A stretch of DNA of 64,000 nucleotides from Pseudomonas gingeri (lineage in GTDB: Bacteria; Pseudomonadota; Gammaproteobacteria; Pseudomonadales; Pseudomonadaceae): contig NZ_JACAOS010000015.1 in assembly GCF_013386165.1 (NCBI RefSeq), forward strand, positions 569,594-633,593. The letters run 5' to 3'. This document shows, piece after piece, positions 9,707 through 18,419 of the stretch. Made by a program: the position numbers and the translations under genes. The notes below the pieces were generated by a model. That model saw only the letters and a list, made by a program, of their open reading frames with translations. It was not told where the DNA came from and ran no database searches. The stretch's first letter is position 1; each line of letters begins with the position of its first letter.

Positions 9707-11836
9707 TCAGCCGTTGGGCCCTACTGTCGCAACGATGGTCACTTGCTTGTTGTCCGGAATTTCCTGGTAGGCCAAGACATGCAGACTTGGCACCGCCAGT
9801 CGTCCAAACCGCGAAAGCATCGCGCGAACCGGTCCAGCTACCAGCAGGATCACCGGCTGCCCTTGCATTTCCTGGCGCTGGGCGGCGTCGATCAGCGAAC
9901 GCTGGAGTTTTTCGGCCATGCTCGGCTCCAGAAGAACGCCTTCTTCCGAGCCTTGTCCGGCCTTCTGCAGACTATTGAGCAATATCTGTTCCAACCTTGG
10001 TTCCAAGGTGATCACAGGCAGCTCCGGATCAAGCCCTACAATGCTTTGGACGATTGCGCGGGACAATCCGACGCGCACCGCGGCAACCATAGCGGCAGTA
10101 TCTTGACTCTTGATGGCATTGTTTGCGATCGCTTCGGCAATGCTGCGTATGTCGCGGACCGGCACGTGTTCGGCCAGCAACGCCTGCAACACCTTGAGCA
10201 GATGCGACAACGAAATGATCCCCGGCACCAGCTCTTCAGCCAGCTTCGGCGAGCCCTTGGCCAGCAATTGCATGAGTTGCTGGACTTCCTCGTGACCGAT
10301 CAGCTCGCTGGAGTGCTTGTAGAGAATCTGGTTCAGGTGCGTTGCCACCACGGTACTGGCGTCAACCACGGTATAGCCCAGGGACTGCGCCTGGGAACGC
10401 TGACTGACCTCGATCCAGACCGCCTCAAGGCCGAAGGCCGGGTCCTTGGCGGTAATCCCGTTGAGCGAGCCGTAGACCTGGCCCGGGTTGATCGCCAACT
10501 CGCGATCCGGGTAAATCTCGGCTTCGGCCAGGGTTACGCCCATCAGGGTCAGGCGGTAGGCACTCGGTGCCAGGTCGAGGTTGTCACGAATATGCACAGT
10601 GGGCATCAGGAAGCCCAGGTCCTGGGAGAGCTTCTTGCGCACCCCCTTGATCCGCGCCAGCAGCTGTCCACCCTGGTTGCGGTCCACCAGCGGAATCAGG
10701 CGATAGCCGACTTCCAGGCCGATCATGTCGATGGGACTCACGTCATCCCAGCCCAGTTCCTTGGTTTCCATGGTCCGCGCTGGCGACGGCAGCAGCTCCT
10801 GCTGGCGCTGGACTTCAGCCAGGGCCTGGACCTTGGCGACGTTCTGTTTTTTCCAGGCCAGATAAGTGATGCCACCGGCAACGGCGGCCAGGCTGAGGAA
10901 GGAGAAGTGCGGCATGCCCGGCACCAACCCCATCACCGCCATCAGGCCGGCGGCAACACCAAGGGCCTTGGGCGAAGCGAACATCTGCCGGCTGATCTGC
11001 TTGCCCATGTCTTCCGAGCCGGAAGCCCGGGTCACCATGATCGCCGCCGCTGTGGATAACAACAGTGATGGCAATTGCGCCACCAAACCGTCACCGATGG
11101 TCAGCAAGGCGTAGACCTTGCCGGCGTCGGCAAAACTCATATGGTGCTGGAAGATCCCGACCGCCATGCCGCCGATCAGGTTGATGAACAGAATCAGCAG
11201 GCCGGCGACGGCGTCACCGCGGACAAATTTGCTGGCACCGTCCATGGAGCCGTAGAACTCGGCTTCCTGGGCGACTTCCAGACGGCGCAGCTTGGCCTGT
11301 GGCTGATCGATCAGGCCGGCGTTGAGATCGGCGTCGATCGCCATCTGCTTGCCGGGCATCGCATCGAGGGTGAAACGCGCGCTCACCTCGGAAATCCGTC
11401 CGGCACCCTTGGTGACCACGACGAAGTTGATGATCATCAAGATCGCGAAGACCACGATACCGACCACGTAGTTGCCGCCGATCACCACCTCACCGAAGGC
11501 CTGGATCACTTTACCGGCGGCGGCGTGACCTTCCTGGCCGTGAAGCATGACCACCCGGGTCGAGGCCACGTTCAAGGCCAGACGCAACAGCGTGGCGATC
11601 AGCAGGATGGTCGGGAATACCGCGAAATCCAGCGGCCGCAGGGCGTAGACGCAGACCAGCAGGACCACCAGCGACAACGCAATGTTGAAGGTGAAGAACA
11701 CGTCCAGCAGGAACGCCGGCACCGGCAACATCATCATTGCCAGCATGATCAACAGCAGTACCGGCACACCGAGGTTGCCCCGACCGAGACTGCTCAGGTT
11801 GCTGCGCGCCGAGTTGAGAAGTTGAGAGCGATCCAC
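9707..11836 (-). CDS. flhA: FlhA, flagellar type III export gate
   Basis: 709 aa. The N-terminal half has about eight membrane helices (from VPVLLLIMLAMMMLPVPAFL to about residue 330) and contains the conserved FHIPEP-type loop MPGKQMAIDADLNAGLI. The C-terminal half is the cytoplasmic ring domain that docks FliI and chaperone-substrate complexes. The start is GTG at 11836 behind GGGGAA, with no ATG nearby. A sigma-54 candidate lies about 60 nt upstream. In this window flhA is separated from flhB by an unrelated gene. Confidence 0.96.
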   Translation of the reverse strand: MDRSQLLNSARSNLSSLGRGNLGVPVLLLIMLAMMMLPVPAFLLDVFFTFNIALSLVVLLVCVYALRPLDFAVFPTILLIATLLRLALNVASTRVVMLHGQEGHAAAGKVIQAFGEVVIGGNYVVGIVVFAILMIINFVVVTKGAGRISEVSARFTLDAMPGKQMAIDADLNAGLIDQPQAKLRRLEVAQEAEFYGSMDGASKFVRGDAVAGLLILFINLIGGMAVGIFQHHMSFADAGKVYALLTIGDGLVAQLPSLLLSTAAAIMVTRASGSEDMGKQISRQMFASPKALGVAAGLMAVMGLVPGMPHFSFLSLAAVAGGITYLAWKKQNVAKVQALAEVQRQQELLPSPARTMETKELGWDDVSPIDMIGLEVGYRLIPLVDRNQGGQLLARIKGVRKKLSQDLGFLMPTVHIRDNLDLAPSAYRLTLMGVTLAEAEIYPDRELAINPGQVYGSLNGITAKDPAFGLEAVWIEVSQRSQAQSLGYTVVDASTVVATHLNQILYKHSSELIGHEEVQQLMQLLAKGSPKLAEELVPGIISLSHLLKVLQALLAEHVPVRDIRSIAEAIANNAIKSQDTAAMVAAVRVGLSRAIVQSIVGLDPELPVITLEPRLEQILLNSLQKAGQGSEEGVLLEPSMAEKLQRSLIDAAQRQEMQGQPVILLVAGPVRAMLSRFGRLAVPSLHVLAYQEIPDNKQVTIVATVGPNG

Positions 11837-11896
11837 CGGTATTCCCCGTCACCTTGAAGCAAACTTTTGACGCCACGGGCGCCATAGGCCTGCCTC

Positions 11897-11912
11897 TGCA
11901 AGAAGCCTTCCA
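11897..11912 (-). promoter_or_regulatory. Sigma-54 promoter candidate for flhA
   Basis: Minus-strand TGGAAGGCTTCTTGCA has GG and GC separated by exactly 10 nt and a good -12 box (TTGCA); the -24 box departs from TGGCAC at two positions. It lies about 60 nt before the flhA GTG. Pseudomonas flhA is known as a FleQ/RpoN class II gene. Confidence 0.6.
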
Positions 11913-11955
11913 ACTTTTGCAGGTCAAGGTAACGAGCCGCCTCCTACGAAGGGTT

Positions 11956-12615
11956 TCACTGGGCGATGCCGATCTCGCTCGCGGTCAGCTTGCCAAAGTG
12001 CAGGTCACTCCCCTTCATGTACAAGATCCCACGATTCAACCAGGCATCCCCGACCTTGACCTTGTCCTCATGGAAATACCCCAGAACGACCACCGCCGTC
12101 GGGGCACGCGAAAGCAGGTCATGCCCCAGCATCAAATTGAGTGCCCACTGAAATTCGATGATGGGCAAATCAGCAATGACGATCTTGCGCTTGCGGTCGT
12201 GCCAGCGAAAATCCTGCCCGACCGTGATAAAGACATCATCGTCGAAGAACTCGAAAACCGGCTTGCCATAACGCCTCGAAAAGTCGTTCGCGGACCAATC
12301 ACTCAAGTAGTTATCCGGATTGCTGAATACCCTGCAGAGCTGCTCGAATGAATGGATACGCCCCGCAGCGCCGGAAAGATAACTATACGAATGGTGATAG
12401 GCCAGCCCGGCCAACTCGGGACGGATGGCATTGATAGGCGCATCGAGATAACCCGGAATATGGGCGTCGGCCACTTCTTTGAAACGTTCGAAATCCAGTA
12501 ACAACCTGAAGGTCATCGAATAGCCGATCGCACCGATCTCGGGCTTGTCTTCCAGCCGCCCCGATACAAATACCAAACCCATTCCTTGCAGGTGCTCGTA
12601 TTGATTGTCGCTCAT
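11956..12615 (-). CDS. Unrecognised protein gene between flhB and flhA
   Basis: 219 aa from the ATG at 12615 (MSDNQYEHLQGMG). The frame stays open further upstream, but that part crosses an operator-like palindrome and has no good start. I do not recognise the family. The sequence is soluble-looking, with many aromatics, His and Asp (for example LAYHHSYSYLSG, FEFFDDDVFITVG, FRWHDRKRKIVIADLP), no signal peptide and no membrane helix. It is flanked by a 187-nt gap after flhB and a 119-nt gap before flhA, where flagellar genes elsewhere are nearly contiguous. Its position suggests an inserted accessory gene with its own control. Confidence 0.75.
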   Translation of the reverse strand: MSDNQYEHLQGMGLVFVSGRLEDKPEIGAIGYSMTFRLLLDFERFKEVADAHIPGYLDAPINAIRPELAGLAYHHSYSYLSGAAGRIHSFEQLCRVFSNPDNYLSDWSANDFSRRYGKPVFEFFDDDVFITVGQDFRWHDRKRKIVIADLPIIEFQWALNLMLGHDLLSRAPTAVVVLGYFHEDKVKVGDAWLNRGILYMKGSDLHFGKLTASEIGIAQ

Positions 12616-12700
12616 GATCGCTCGCTCTCTTGAGGGGTCATCCTTGAGAACAATGAACTCTCCATGCCCCCATAAGACGCCAGGCAAACGAACAGGATCT

Positions 12701-12718
12701 ACTGTCAGAATTGACAGT
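12701..12718. promoter_or_regulatory. Perfect palindrome, operator candidate
   Basis: ACTGTCA GAAT TGACAGT is a perfect 7-bp inverted repeat with a 4-nt spacer, 86 nt upstream of the unknown gene at 11956-12615. It is too short-looped and lacks a T-run, so it is unlikely to be a terminator for flhB. It looks like the site of a dimeric regulator. I cannot name the protein. Confidence 0.5.
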
Positions 12719-12802
12719 TTTGCGCAAAAAACATTGCCACTGGTCGCCTTCCCCTGGAAAACGATCAATGTGGAATGCGTAAACCGGACGCTTTCAGCCG
12801 CC

Positions 12803-13942
12803 TCAGGAATCGCGGCGCAGGTCCGGCGGAATTGGCAGATCGCCCTTGAGCGGCTCCGGGCGCTTGCCCTTGCCGGCGCGGTACTGGCGGATCTGGAAGA
12901 CGTACGCCAGTACCTGCGCCACCGCCAGGTAAAGGCCCGCCGGAATCTCCTGATCCAGCTCCGTGGAGTAGTAGATCGAACGCGCCAGGGCCGGCGATTC
13001 GAGCAGCAGGATGTCGTGTTCGACGGCGATCTCGCGAATTTTCAAGGCCACGAAGTCACTGCCCTTGGCCAGCAACAGCGGCGCTCCGCCTTTGTCCGCG
13101 TCGTATTTGAGCGCCACGGCATAGTGGGTCGGGTTGGTGATCACCACATCCGCCTCGGGAATCGCCGCCATCATCCTCCGCTGGGACATCTCGCGCTGCA
13201 ACTGACGTATCCGCTGCTTGACCTCTGGCCGCCCCTCCTGGTCCTTGTGCTCGTCACGGACTTCCTGCTTGGTCATCAGCAAGCGCTGGCGGGCGGTATA
13301 GAGCTGCACCGGGACATCCACCGCGGCAATAATCAACAACCCCAAGGACATCCACAAGGTACTCCAGCCAACCACCTGCAGGCTGTGGATGATTGCCATT
13401 TCCAGCGGTTCATGGGCGATCCGCACCAGGTCGTCGATATCCGAAGACAGCACCGAGAGCCCCACGAACAGGATGATGGTGAACTTGCCGATCGCCTTGA
13501 GCAGCTCTATCACCGACTTGGCCGAGAACATCCGCTTGATCCCCGGGAAGGGGTTCATCCGACTGAACTTCGGCGCCAGGGAGCTGGCCGAAAACAGCCA
13601 CCCCCCGAGGGCGATCGGCCCGATCAGGGCGGCGGCCAGGGCGGTCAGCAGGATCGGCTGCACGGCCCAGATTGCCATTTCCCCCGAGCGCAGGAGAAAA
13701 ATCGTCATGTAGCGCTGGTCGAGCACGACTTCCCGGGTCAGGGTGAAGTTCATGCGCATCAACTCGGCCAGATCCTGGGCCAGGGCGCCGCCGAAAATCA
13801 GCAAGGCGCTGGCACCGGCCATCATCACGGCAAAAGTGTTGAGTTCCTTGGATCGGGCAACCTCACCCTTATCCCGGGCATCCTTTTTCTTTTTGTCCGT
13901 GGGGTCTTCTGTCTTGTCCTGGCCACTCTCGCTCTCTGCCAT
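12803..13942 (-). CDS. flhB: FlhB, flagellar export switch protein
   Basis: 379 aa. A charged N-terminus (SGQDKTEDPTDKKKKDARDK) is followed by four membrane helices between about 30 and 210, and a cytoplasmic domain containing the autocleavage motif NPTH (in DVVITNPTHYAVALKYD). Cleavage at N-P switches substrate from rod/hook to filament proteins after a signal from FliK. It follows fliR by 3 nt. Confidence 0.96.
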   Translation of the reverse strand: MAESESGQDKTEDPTDKKKKDARDKGEVARSKELNTFAVMMAGASALLIFGGALAQDLAELMRMNFTLTREVVLDQRYMTIFLLRSGEMAIWAVQPILLTALAAALIGPIALGGWLFSASSLAPKFSRMNPFPGIKRMFSAKSVIELLKAIGKFTIILFVGLSVLSSDIDDLVRIAHEPLEMAIIHSLQVVGWSTLWMSLGLLIIAAVDVPVQLYTARQRLLMTKQEVRDEHKDQEGRPEVKQRIRQLQREMSQRRMMAAIPEADVVITNPTHYAVALKYDADKGGAPLLLAKGSDFVALKIREIAVEHDILLLESPALARSIYYSTELDQEIPAGLYLAVAQVLAYVFQIRQYRAGKGKRPEPLKGDLPIPPDLRRDS

Positions 13943-13945
13943 GGC

Positions 13946-14728
13946 TCAATGCGCCCGTGCCAGATCGCGTAAAAACTGCAGGGACTGAACGGCCAGCGGT
14001 TGATACTGATTGAGAATGTCGTCCAGGCTGATCCAGAGAATGAACATCCCCAGCACCAGGATCAGCGGAAAACCGATGGAGAAGATGTTCAACTGCGGCG
14101 CCGCACGGGTCATGATGCCGAATGCGATGTTCACCACCAGCAACGCGGTGATCGCCGGCAACACCAGCACCAGCGCCGCCCCGAGCACCCAGCCGAGCTT
14201 GCCGGCGATTTCCCAGAAGTCGGTGGTCGACAGCCCGCTGCCCACCGGAAAGGTGGTGAAACTCTCGGTCAGCACTTCGATAACCACCAGATGACCGTTC
14301 ATTGCCAGGAACATCAGCGTCACCAGCATGGTGAAGAACTGTCCGATCACCGCCGCCGAAACCCCGTTGACCGGGTCGACCATGGACGCAAAGCCCATGC
14401 CCATCTGAATCGCGATGATCTGCCCGGCCACCACGAAGGCCTGGAAAAACAATTGCAGGGAAAAACCGAGCAAGGCACCGAAGATGATCTGCTCGGCGAT
14501 CAGCAGCAACCCGCTCAGGTCCAGCGGATGCACCTCAGGCATCGGCGGCAGTCCGGGGGTGATGACCACGGTGATTGCCAGGATGAAATACATCCGGATC
14601 CGGCGTGGCAACAGGGTGGTACCGAAAATCGGCATGGTCATGATCACCGCGCCGACCCGGAACGCCGGCAGCATGAAGCTCGCGACCCAGCTGCTGATCT
14701 GCGTATCGGTCAGCGCGAGCAGCGACAT
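13946..14728 (-). CDS. fliR: FliR, flagellar export gate protein
   Basis: 260 aa inner-membrane protein with about six hydrophobic segments (for example FILAITVVITPGLPPM, AAVIGQFFTMLVTLMFLAM, ALVLVLPAITALLVVNIAFG). FliR forms the export gate core with FliP5 and FliQ4. It lies 1 nt after fliQ and 3 nt before flhB, the standard order. Confidence 0.95.
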   Translation of the reverse strand: MSLLALTDTQISSWVASFMLPAFRVGAVIMTMPIFGTTLLPRRIRMYFILAITVVITPGLPPMPEVHPLDLSGLLLIAEQIIFGALLGFSLQLFFQAFVVAGQIIAIQMGMGFASMVDPVNGVSAAVIGQFFTMLVTLMFLAMNGHLVVIEVLTESFTTFPVGSGLSTTDFWEIAGKLGWVLGAALVLVLPAITALLVVNIAFGIMTRAAPQLNIFSIGFPLILVLGMFILWISLDDILNQYQPLAVQSLQFLRDLARAH

Positions 14729-14729
14729 A

Positions 14730-14999
14730 TCAGCCGATGACCTGCGGAATGCTGCCGTACAGCGACAGGATGTACTCCATGAACTTCTGCACCAGCCAAG
14801 GCCCGGCGACGATCAGGGTGACCAGCATCACCAGCATGCGCGGCAGGAAGCTCAGGGTCTGTTCGTTGATCTGGGTGGCCGCCTGGAAGATCGCCACGAT
14901 CAAGCCCACCACCAGGCTCGGGATCACCAGCACGGCAACCATCAGGGTGGTCAGCCAGAGAGCATCGCGGAATATGTCGACTGCGACTTCAGGAGTCAT
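14730..14999 (-). CDS. fliQ: FliQ, flagellar export gate protein
   Basis: 89 aa with two long hydrophobic helices (about 15-40 and 52-73), joined by the conserved QAATQINEQTLSFLPR loop. It is a gate subunit stacked on FliP. The length is normal for the family. The gene lies between fliP and fliR. Confidence 0.96.
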   Translation of the reverse strand: MTPEVAVDIFRDALWLTTLMVAVLVIPSLVVGLIVAIFQAATQINEQTLSFLPRMLVMLVTLIVAGPWLVQKFMEYILSLYGSIPQVIG

Positions 15000-15014
15000 T
15001 GCACGTCACTCACT

Positions 15015-15767
15015 CTAGACACCGCCAAAACTGCCGGCCAGGGTACCGATGATCAGCGCCCAGCCATCCACCAGCACAAACAACATGATCTTGAACGGCA
15101 GGGAAATAATCAGTGGCGACAACATCATCATACCCATGGCCATCAGCACACTGGCCACCACCAGGTCGATGATCAGGAAGGGAATGAAGATCATGAAGCC
15201 GATCTGGAACGCGGTCTTCAGCTCCGACGTCACGAAGGCCGGCACGATAATGGTCAGCGGCGCCTGGTCGGGCGTAGCGATGTCGGTACGCTTGGACAGG
15301 CGCATGAACAGCTCCAGGTCGCTGCTGCGGGTCTGTGCCAGCATGAAGTCCTTCAGCGGCCCCTCGGCCTTGAGCACCGCGTCCTGGGCCGACATCTTGT
15401 CAGCCAGGTAGGGCTGCAGGGCGTCATGATTCACCTTGTCGTAGACCGGCGCCATGATGAACATGGTCAGGAACAGCGCCATGCCCGTGAGGATCTGGTT
15501 CGACGGCGTCGACTGCAGGCCCAGGGCCTGACGCAGGATCGAGAAGACAATGATGATCCGGGTGAAACTGGTCATCAGCATGAGGAACGCTGGAATAAAA
15601 CTCAGCGCCGTCATGATCAGCAGGATTTGCAGGTTGACCGAATATTCCTGCTGGCCGTTGGCCCCGGTGCCCAGGGTGATCGCCGGGATCGACAACGGAT
15701 CGGCGGCCAGCGCCAACGGCGCCGCCAACAGCAAGACCAGCGTCAAGACTAAACGCAAAGCGCCCAT
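15015..15767 (-). CDS. fliP: FliP, flagellar export gate protein
   Basis: 250 aa from the ATG at 15767, with AAGGA 8 nt upstream. A cleavable signal peptide (residues 1 to about 22, ending ALA-ADPLS) is typical of FliP. The mature part has membrane helices around [26 protein letters not shown] and in the C-terminal third, with the conserved [20 protein letters not shown] stretch. The ATG is interlocked with the fliO stop (TGATG), so translation is coupled. Confidence 0.95.
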   Translation of the reverse strand: MGALRLVLTLVLLLAAPLALAADPLSIPAITLGTGANGQQEYSVNLQILLIMTALSFIPAFLMLMTSFTRIIIVFSILRQALGLQSTPSNQILTGMALFLTMFIMAPVYDKVNHDALQPYLADKMSAQDAVLKAEGPLKDFMLAQTRSSDLELFMRLSKRTDIATPDQAPLTIIVPAFVTSELKTAFQIGFMIFIPFLIIDLVVASVLMAMGMMMLSPLIISLPFKIMLFVLVDGWALIIGTLAGSFGGV

Positions 15768-16201
15768 CACTTCTTATCCTTACCCAGCAATTCCATCAGG
15801 CGTTGAGCGAACTCAGGCGTGGCCTGCTCGCCGCTCGGCATCTGGACCGGTTCCTTGAGCACATGCAACGGAGTGATGGTGCCTGGCGTCAGCCCGAGCA
15901 GGATCTGCTCGTTGCCGACCTGCACCAGCACCAGGCGATCACGTGGCCCGAGGGCCCGCGAGCCGATCAGCTCGATGACCTGCCGCCCCTTGGCCCCCGG
16001 CCCGACCTGTTGCACACGACGCAACAGCCAGGCGAGGACAAAGATGATCCCCAGCACCAGCAGCAAGCCGAGCAAAAGTTGCGTCAACTGCCCGGCCATG
16101 CTGCCAGGCGCGCTCGGCGTGGCCGCCGCTGCCGTGGCCAGCGGCTCCGCCGCCCAGGCACTGAGGGGCGACAGCAGCAAGATGCCGAGAAGCCGGCTCA
16201 T
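15767..16201 (-). CDS. fliO: FliO, FliP assembly chaperone
   Basis: 144 aa. A signal peptide at 1-17 ([13 protein letters not shown]) is followed by one membrane helix at about 42-62 ([20 protein letters not shown]) and a small cytoplasmic domain with [22 protein letters not shown]. FliO helps FliP oligomerise and is not part of the finished machine. Its ATG follows the fliN stop directly. Confidence 0.92.
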   Translation of the reverse strand: MSRLLGILLLSPLSAWAAEPLATAAAATPSAPGSMAGQLTQLLLGLLLVLGIIFVLAWLLRRVQQVGPGAKGRQVIELIGSRALGPRDRLVLVQVGNEQILLGLTPGTITPLHVLKEPVQMPSGEQATPEFAQRLMELLGKDKK

Positions 16202-16669
16202 TCAGCGCAACTTCTTGATGCGTTCGCTCGGGCTGATCACGTCGGTCAGACGGATACCGAACTTTTCGTTGACCACCACCACTTCACCGTGGGCGATCAG
16301 CGTGCCATTGACCAGTACGTCCAATGGCTCGCCGGCCAGGCGATCAAGCTCGATCACCGAGCCCTGGTTCAATTGCAGCAGGTTGCGGATGTTGATATCG
16401 GTGCTGCCGACTTCCATGGAGATCGACACCGGAATGTCGAGGATCACCTCCAGGTTCGGACCGTCCAGGGTGACCGGATCGTTGTTCCTCGGCACGCTGC
16501 CGAACTCTTCCATGGGCAGACGGCTTCCACCCGACGAGTTGCCGGAATCAGCCGCCAGCAAGGCATCGATATCGGACTGGCCGGCATCACCGGTTTCCTC
16601 CAGTGCGGCAGCCCATTCGTCAGCCAGGGCCTGGTCGTCCGGAGAAGTCATATCGTTATCATTAGCCAT
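16202..16669 (-). CDS. fliN: FliN, flagellar C-ring switch protein
   Basis: 155 aa. An acidic, disordered N-terminal 70 residues is followed by the SpoA domain (about 80-155), with NLEVILDIPVSISMEVGST, LNQGSVIELDRLAGEPLDVLVNG and EKFGIRLTDVISPSERIKKL. It forms the lower part of the C-ring, where CheY-P and export components bind. It lies 56 nt after fliM. Confidence 0.96.
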   Translation of the reverse strand: MANDNDMTSPDDQALADEWAAALEETGDAGQSDIDALLAADSGNSSGGSRLPMEEFGSVPRNNDPVTLDGPNLEVILDIPVSISMEVGSTDINIRNLLQLNQGSVIELDRLAGEPLDVLVNGTLIAHGEVVVVNEKFGIRLTDVISPSERIKKLR

Positions 16670-16725
16670 CAGTTGTCCTCGGCAAGCAGAAATTCAGTTA
16701 ACACAGCGCATTCCTGATCGACACC

Positions 16726-17694
16726 CTAGCGGCGCCCGATCGCCTCAATCACTTGCAGTGCCAGGTTGCCCTTGTGGGAACCGAGCTTGACCTTGAACGA
16801 CGGCACGCCATTGGCGCGCATGACCATCTCTTCCGGAAGCTCAACCGGAATCACGTCGCCCGGCTGCATGTGCAGGATGTCCCGCAGGCGCAGCTGGCGA
16901 CGGGCAACCGTGGCACTGAGCGGCACGGCGACATCGAGCACGTCTTCGCGCAGGGCCTTGACCCAGCGCTCGTCCTGGTCGTCCAGGTCCGACTGGAAAC
17001 CGGCGTCGAGCATTTCCCGCACCGGCTCGATCATCGAGTACGGCATGGTCACGTGCAGGTCGCCGCCACCACCGTCGAGTTCGATATGGAAGGTCGATAC
17101 CACCACCGCTTCGCTGGGACCGACGATGTTGGCCATGGCCGGGTTCACTTCCGAGTTGATGTACTCGAAATTGACTTCCATGATCGCCTGCCAGGCTTCC
17201 TTGAGGTCGATGAACGCCTGCTCCAGCACCATGCGCACCACCCGCAGTTCAGTGGGGGTGAATTCACGGCCTTCGATCTTGGCGTGGCGGCCATCGCCGC
17301 CGAAGAAGTTGTCCACCAGCTTGAACACCAGCTTGGCGTCGAGGATGAACAGGGCGGTGCCGCGCAACGGCTTGATCTTCACCAGGTTGAGACTGGTGGG
17401 AACATAGAGCGAGTGCACGTATTCGCCGAACTTCATCACCTGCACACCACCCACCGCCACGTCGGCGGAACGGCGCAACATGTTGAACATGCTGATGCGG
17501 GTGTAGCGGGCGAAACGTTCGTTGATCATCTCCAGGGTCGGCATGCGTCCACGGACGATGCGATCCTGGCTGGTCAGGTCGTAACTTTTGACACTGCCGG
17601 GCTCGGCAGCGGTTTCGGTCTGTACCAGACCGTCATCGACGCCATGCAAGAGGGCGTCGATCTCATCCTGGGACAGCAGATCCTGCACGGCCAT
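16726..17694 (-). CDS. fliM: FliM, flagellar C-ring switch protein
   Basis: 322 aa. The N-terminal CheY-binding peptide (LLSQDEIDALL, residues 6-16) is intact. The middle CheC-like domain (about 45-230) includes GKxG-type contacts to FliG, and the C-terminal SpoA domain (250-320) ends LGSHKGNLALQVIEAI. It links CheY-P binding to rotor switching. It starts 9 nt after fliL. Confidence 0.96.
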   Translation of the reverse strand: MAVQDLLSQDEIDALLHGVDDGLVQTETAAEPGSVKSYDLTSQDRIVRGRMPTLEMINERFARYTRISMFNMLRRSADVAVGGVQVMKFGEYVHSLYVPTSLNLVKIKPLRGTALFILDAKLVFKLVDNFFGGDGRHAKIEGREFTPTELRVVRMVLEQAFIDLKEAWQAIMEVNFEYINSEVNPAMANIVGPSEAVVVSTFHIELDGGGGDLHVTMPYSMIEPVREMLDAGFQSDLDDQDERWVKALREDVLDVAVPLSATVARRQLRLRDILHMQPGDVIPVELPEEMVMRANGVPSFKVKLGSHKGNLALQVIEAIGRR

Positions 17695-17703
17695 GTCGTG
17701 ATC

Positions 17704-18210
17704 CTACTGCAATACGTAGTTAGTGAAGAGCAGCTGTTCGACCACCACTTTGCCGACTTCCTTCTGCGCCACTTCCTGCACGCTGGCAGTGGCTTTCTGG
17801 CGCAGCAGTTCCTGACCGACCGGAGTCGCCAGGGTTTCGTAGGTCTGACCGGAGAACAGCATCACCAGGTTGTTGCGGATTACCGGCATGTGCACCTTGA
17901 GAGCATCCAGGTCGGCCTGGTTACGCGCCAGCAAAGTGATGCTCACCTGCATGTAGCGCTGGCGGCCAGTGGCGTCCTTGAAGTTGGTGACAAAGGCTGG
18001 CGCCATGGGCTCGAAGATCGCCGGCTGCTTACCGCTGGTGGCGGCTTCGGCCGGTGCCGGTGCCGGCTTGCTCTGGGCACTGTGCATGAAGTACCAGGTC
18101 GCCCCCACCGACAAGCCGACGGCCAGCAGCACGCCCAGCACAATGACGATGATGAGCTTGAGTTTGCTTTTACTGCCGGGTTCTTTTACCGCTGCTTCGC
18201 TCTTCGCCAT
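17704..18210 (-). CDS. fliL: FliL, stator-associated basal body protein
   Basis: 168 aa. One membrane helix at about 17-38 (LKLIIVIVLGVLLAVGLSVGATWYF) precedes a periplasmic stomatin-like domain (about 60-168). It surrounds and supports stator units. It is the first gene of fliLMNOPQR-flhB and has a sigma-54 element about 50 nt upstream. Confidence 0.94.
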   Translation of the reverse strand: MAKSEAAVKEPGSKSKLKLIIVIVLGVLLAVGLSVGATWYFMHSAQSKPAPAPAEAATSGKQPAIFEPMAPAFVTNFKDATGRQRYMQVSITLLARNQADLDALKVHMPVIRNNLVMLFSGQTYETLATPVGQELLRQKATASVQEVAQKEVGKVVVEQLLFTNYVLQ

Positions 18211-18260
18211 GCCAATAATCCGTCACTATTCGATTTTTCATAGTCGTACGGCAAGGCTGG

Positions 18261-18276
18261 AGCAAGTGTTATGCCA
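18261..18276 (-). promoter_or_regulatory. Sigma-54 promoter for the fliL operon
   Basis: Minus-strand TGGCATAACACTTGCT has GG-N10-GC spacing and near-consensus -24 (TGGCA) and -12 (TTGCT) boxes. It is placed about 50 nt before the fliL ATG, so the leader is short. FleR/RpoN control of this operon is known in P. aeruginosa. Confidence 0.8.
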
Positions 18277-18300
18277 GATTGGAAGCAAGGGAGGCATGAA

Positions 18301-18388
18301 TCCTGCGGGAGCTGACTTGCCGGCGATGGCGTCCGGATGGACGCCGCCAGGCTCGAGGGCCTCATCGCCGGCAAGCCGGCTCCCACAG
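18301..18388. repeat. REP-type inverted pair (REPIN-like) between fliK and fliL
   Basis: Two Pseudomonas-type REP arms face each other: a left arm around 18303-18331 (TGCGGGAGCTGACTTGCCGG) and a right arm around 18366-18388 (CGCCGGCAAGCCGGCTCCCA). Each carries the typical GGGAGC...GCCGGC core. About 35 nt separates them. Such pairs are dispersed across Pseudomonas genomes and can fold as a large hairpin. This one may also end fliK transcription just before the fliL promoter. Confidence 0.75.
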
Positions 18389-18419
18389 TGACGGCGTCGC
18401 CCCTACAGCGCGGGCGGCG

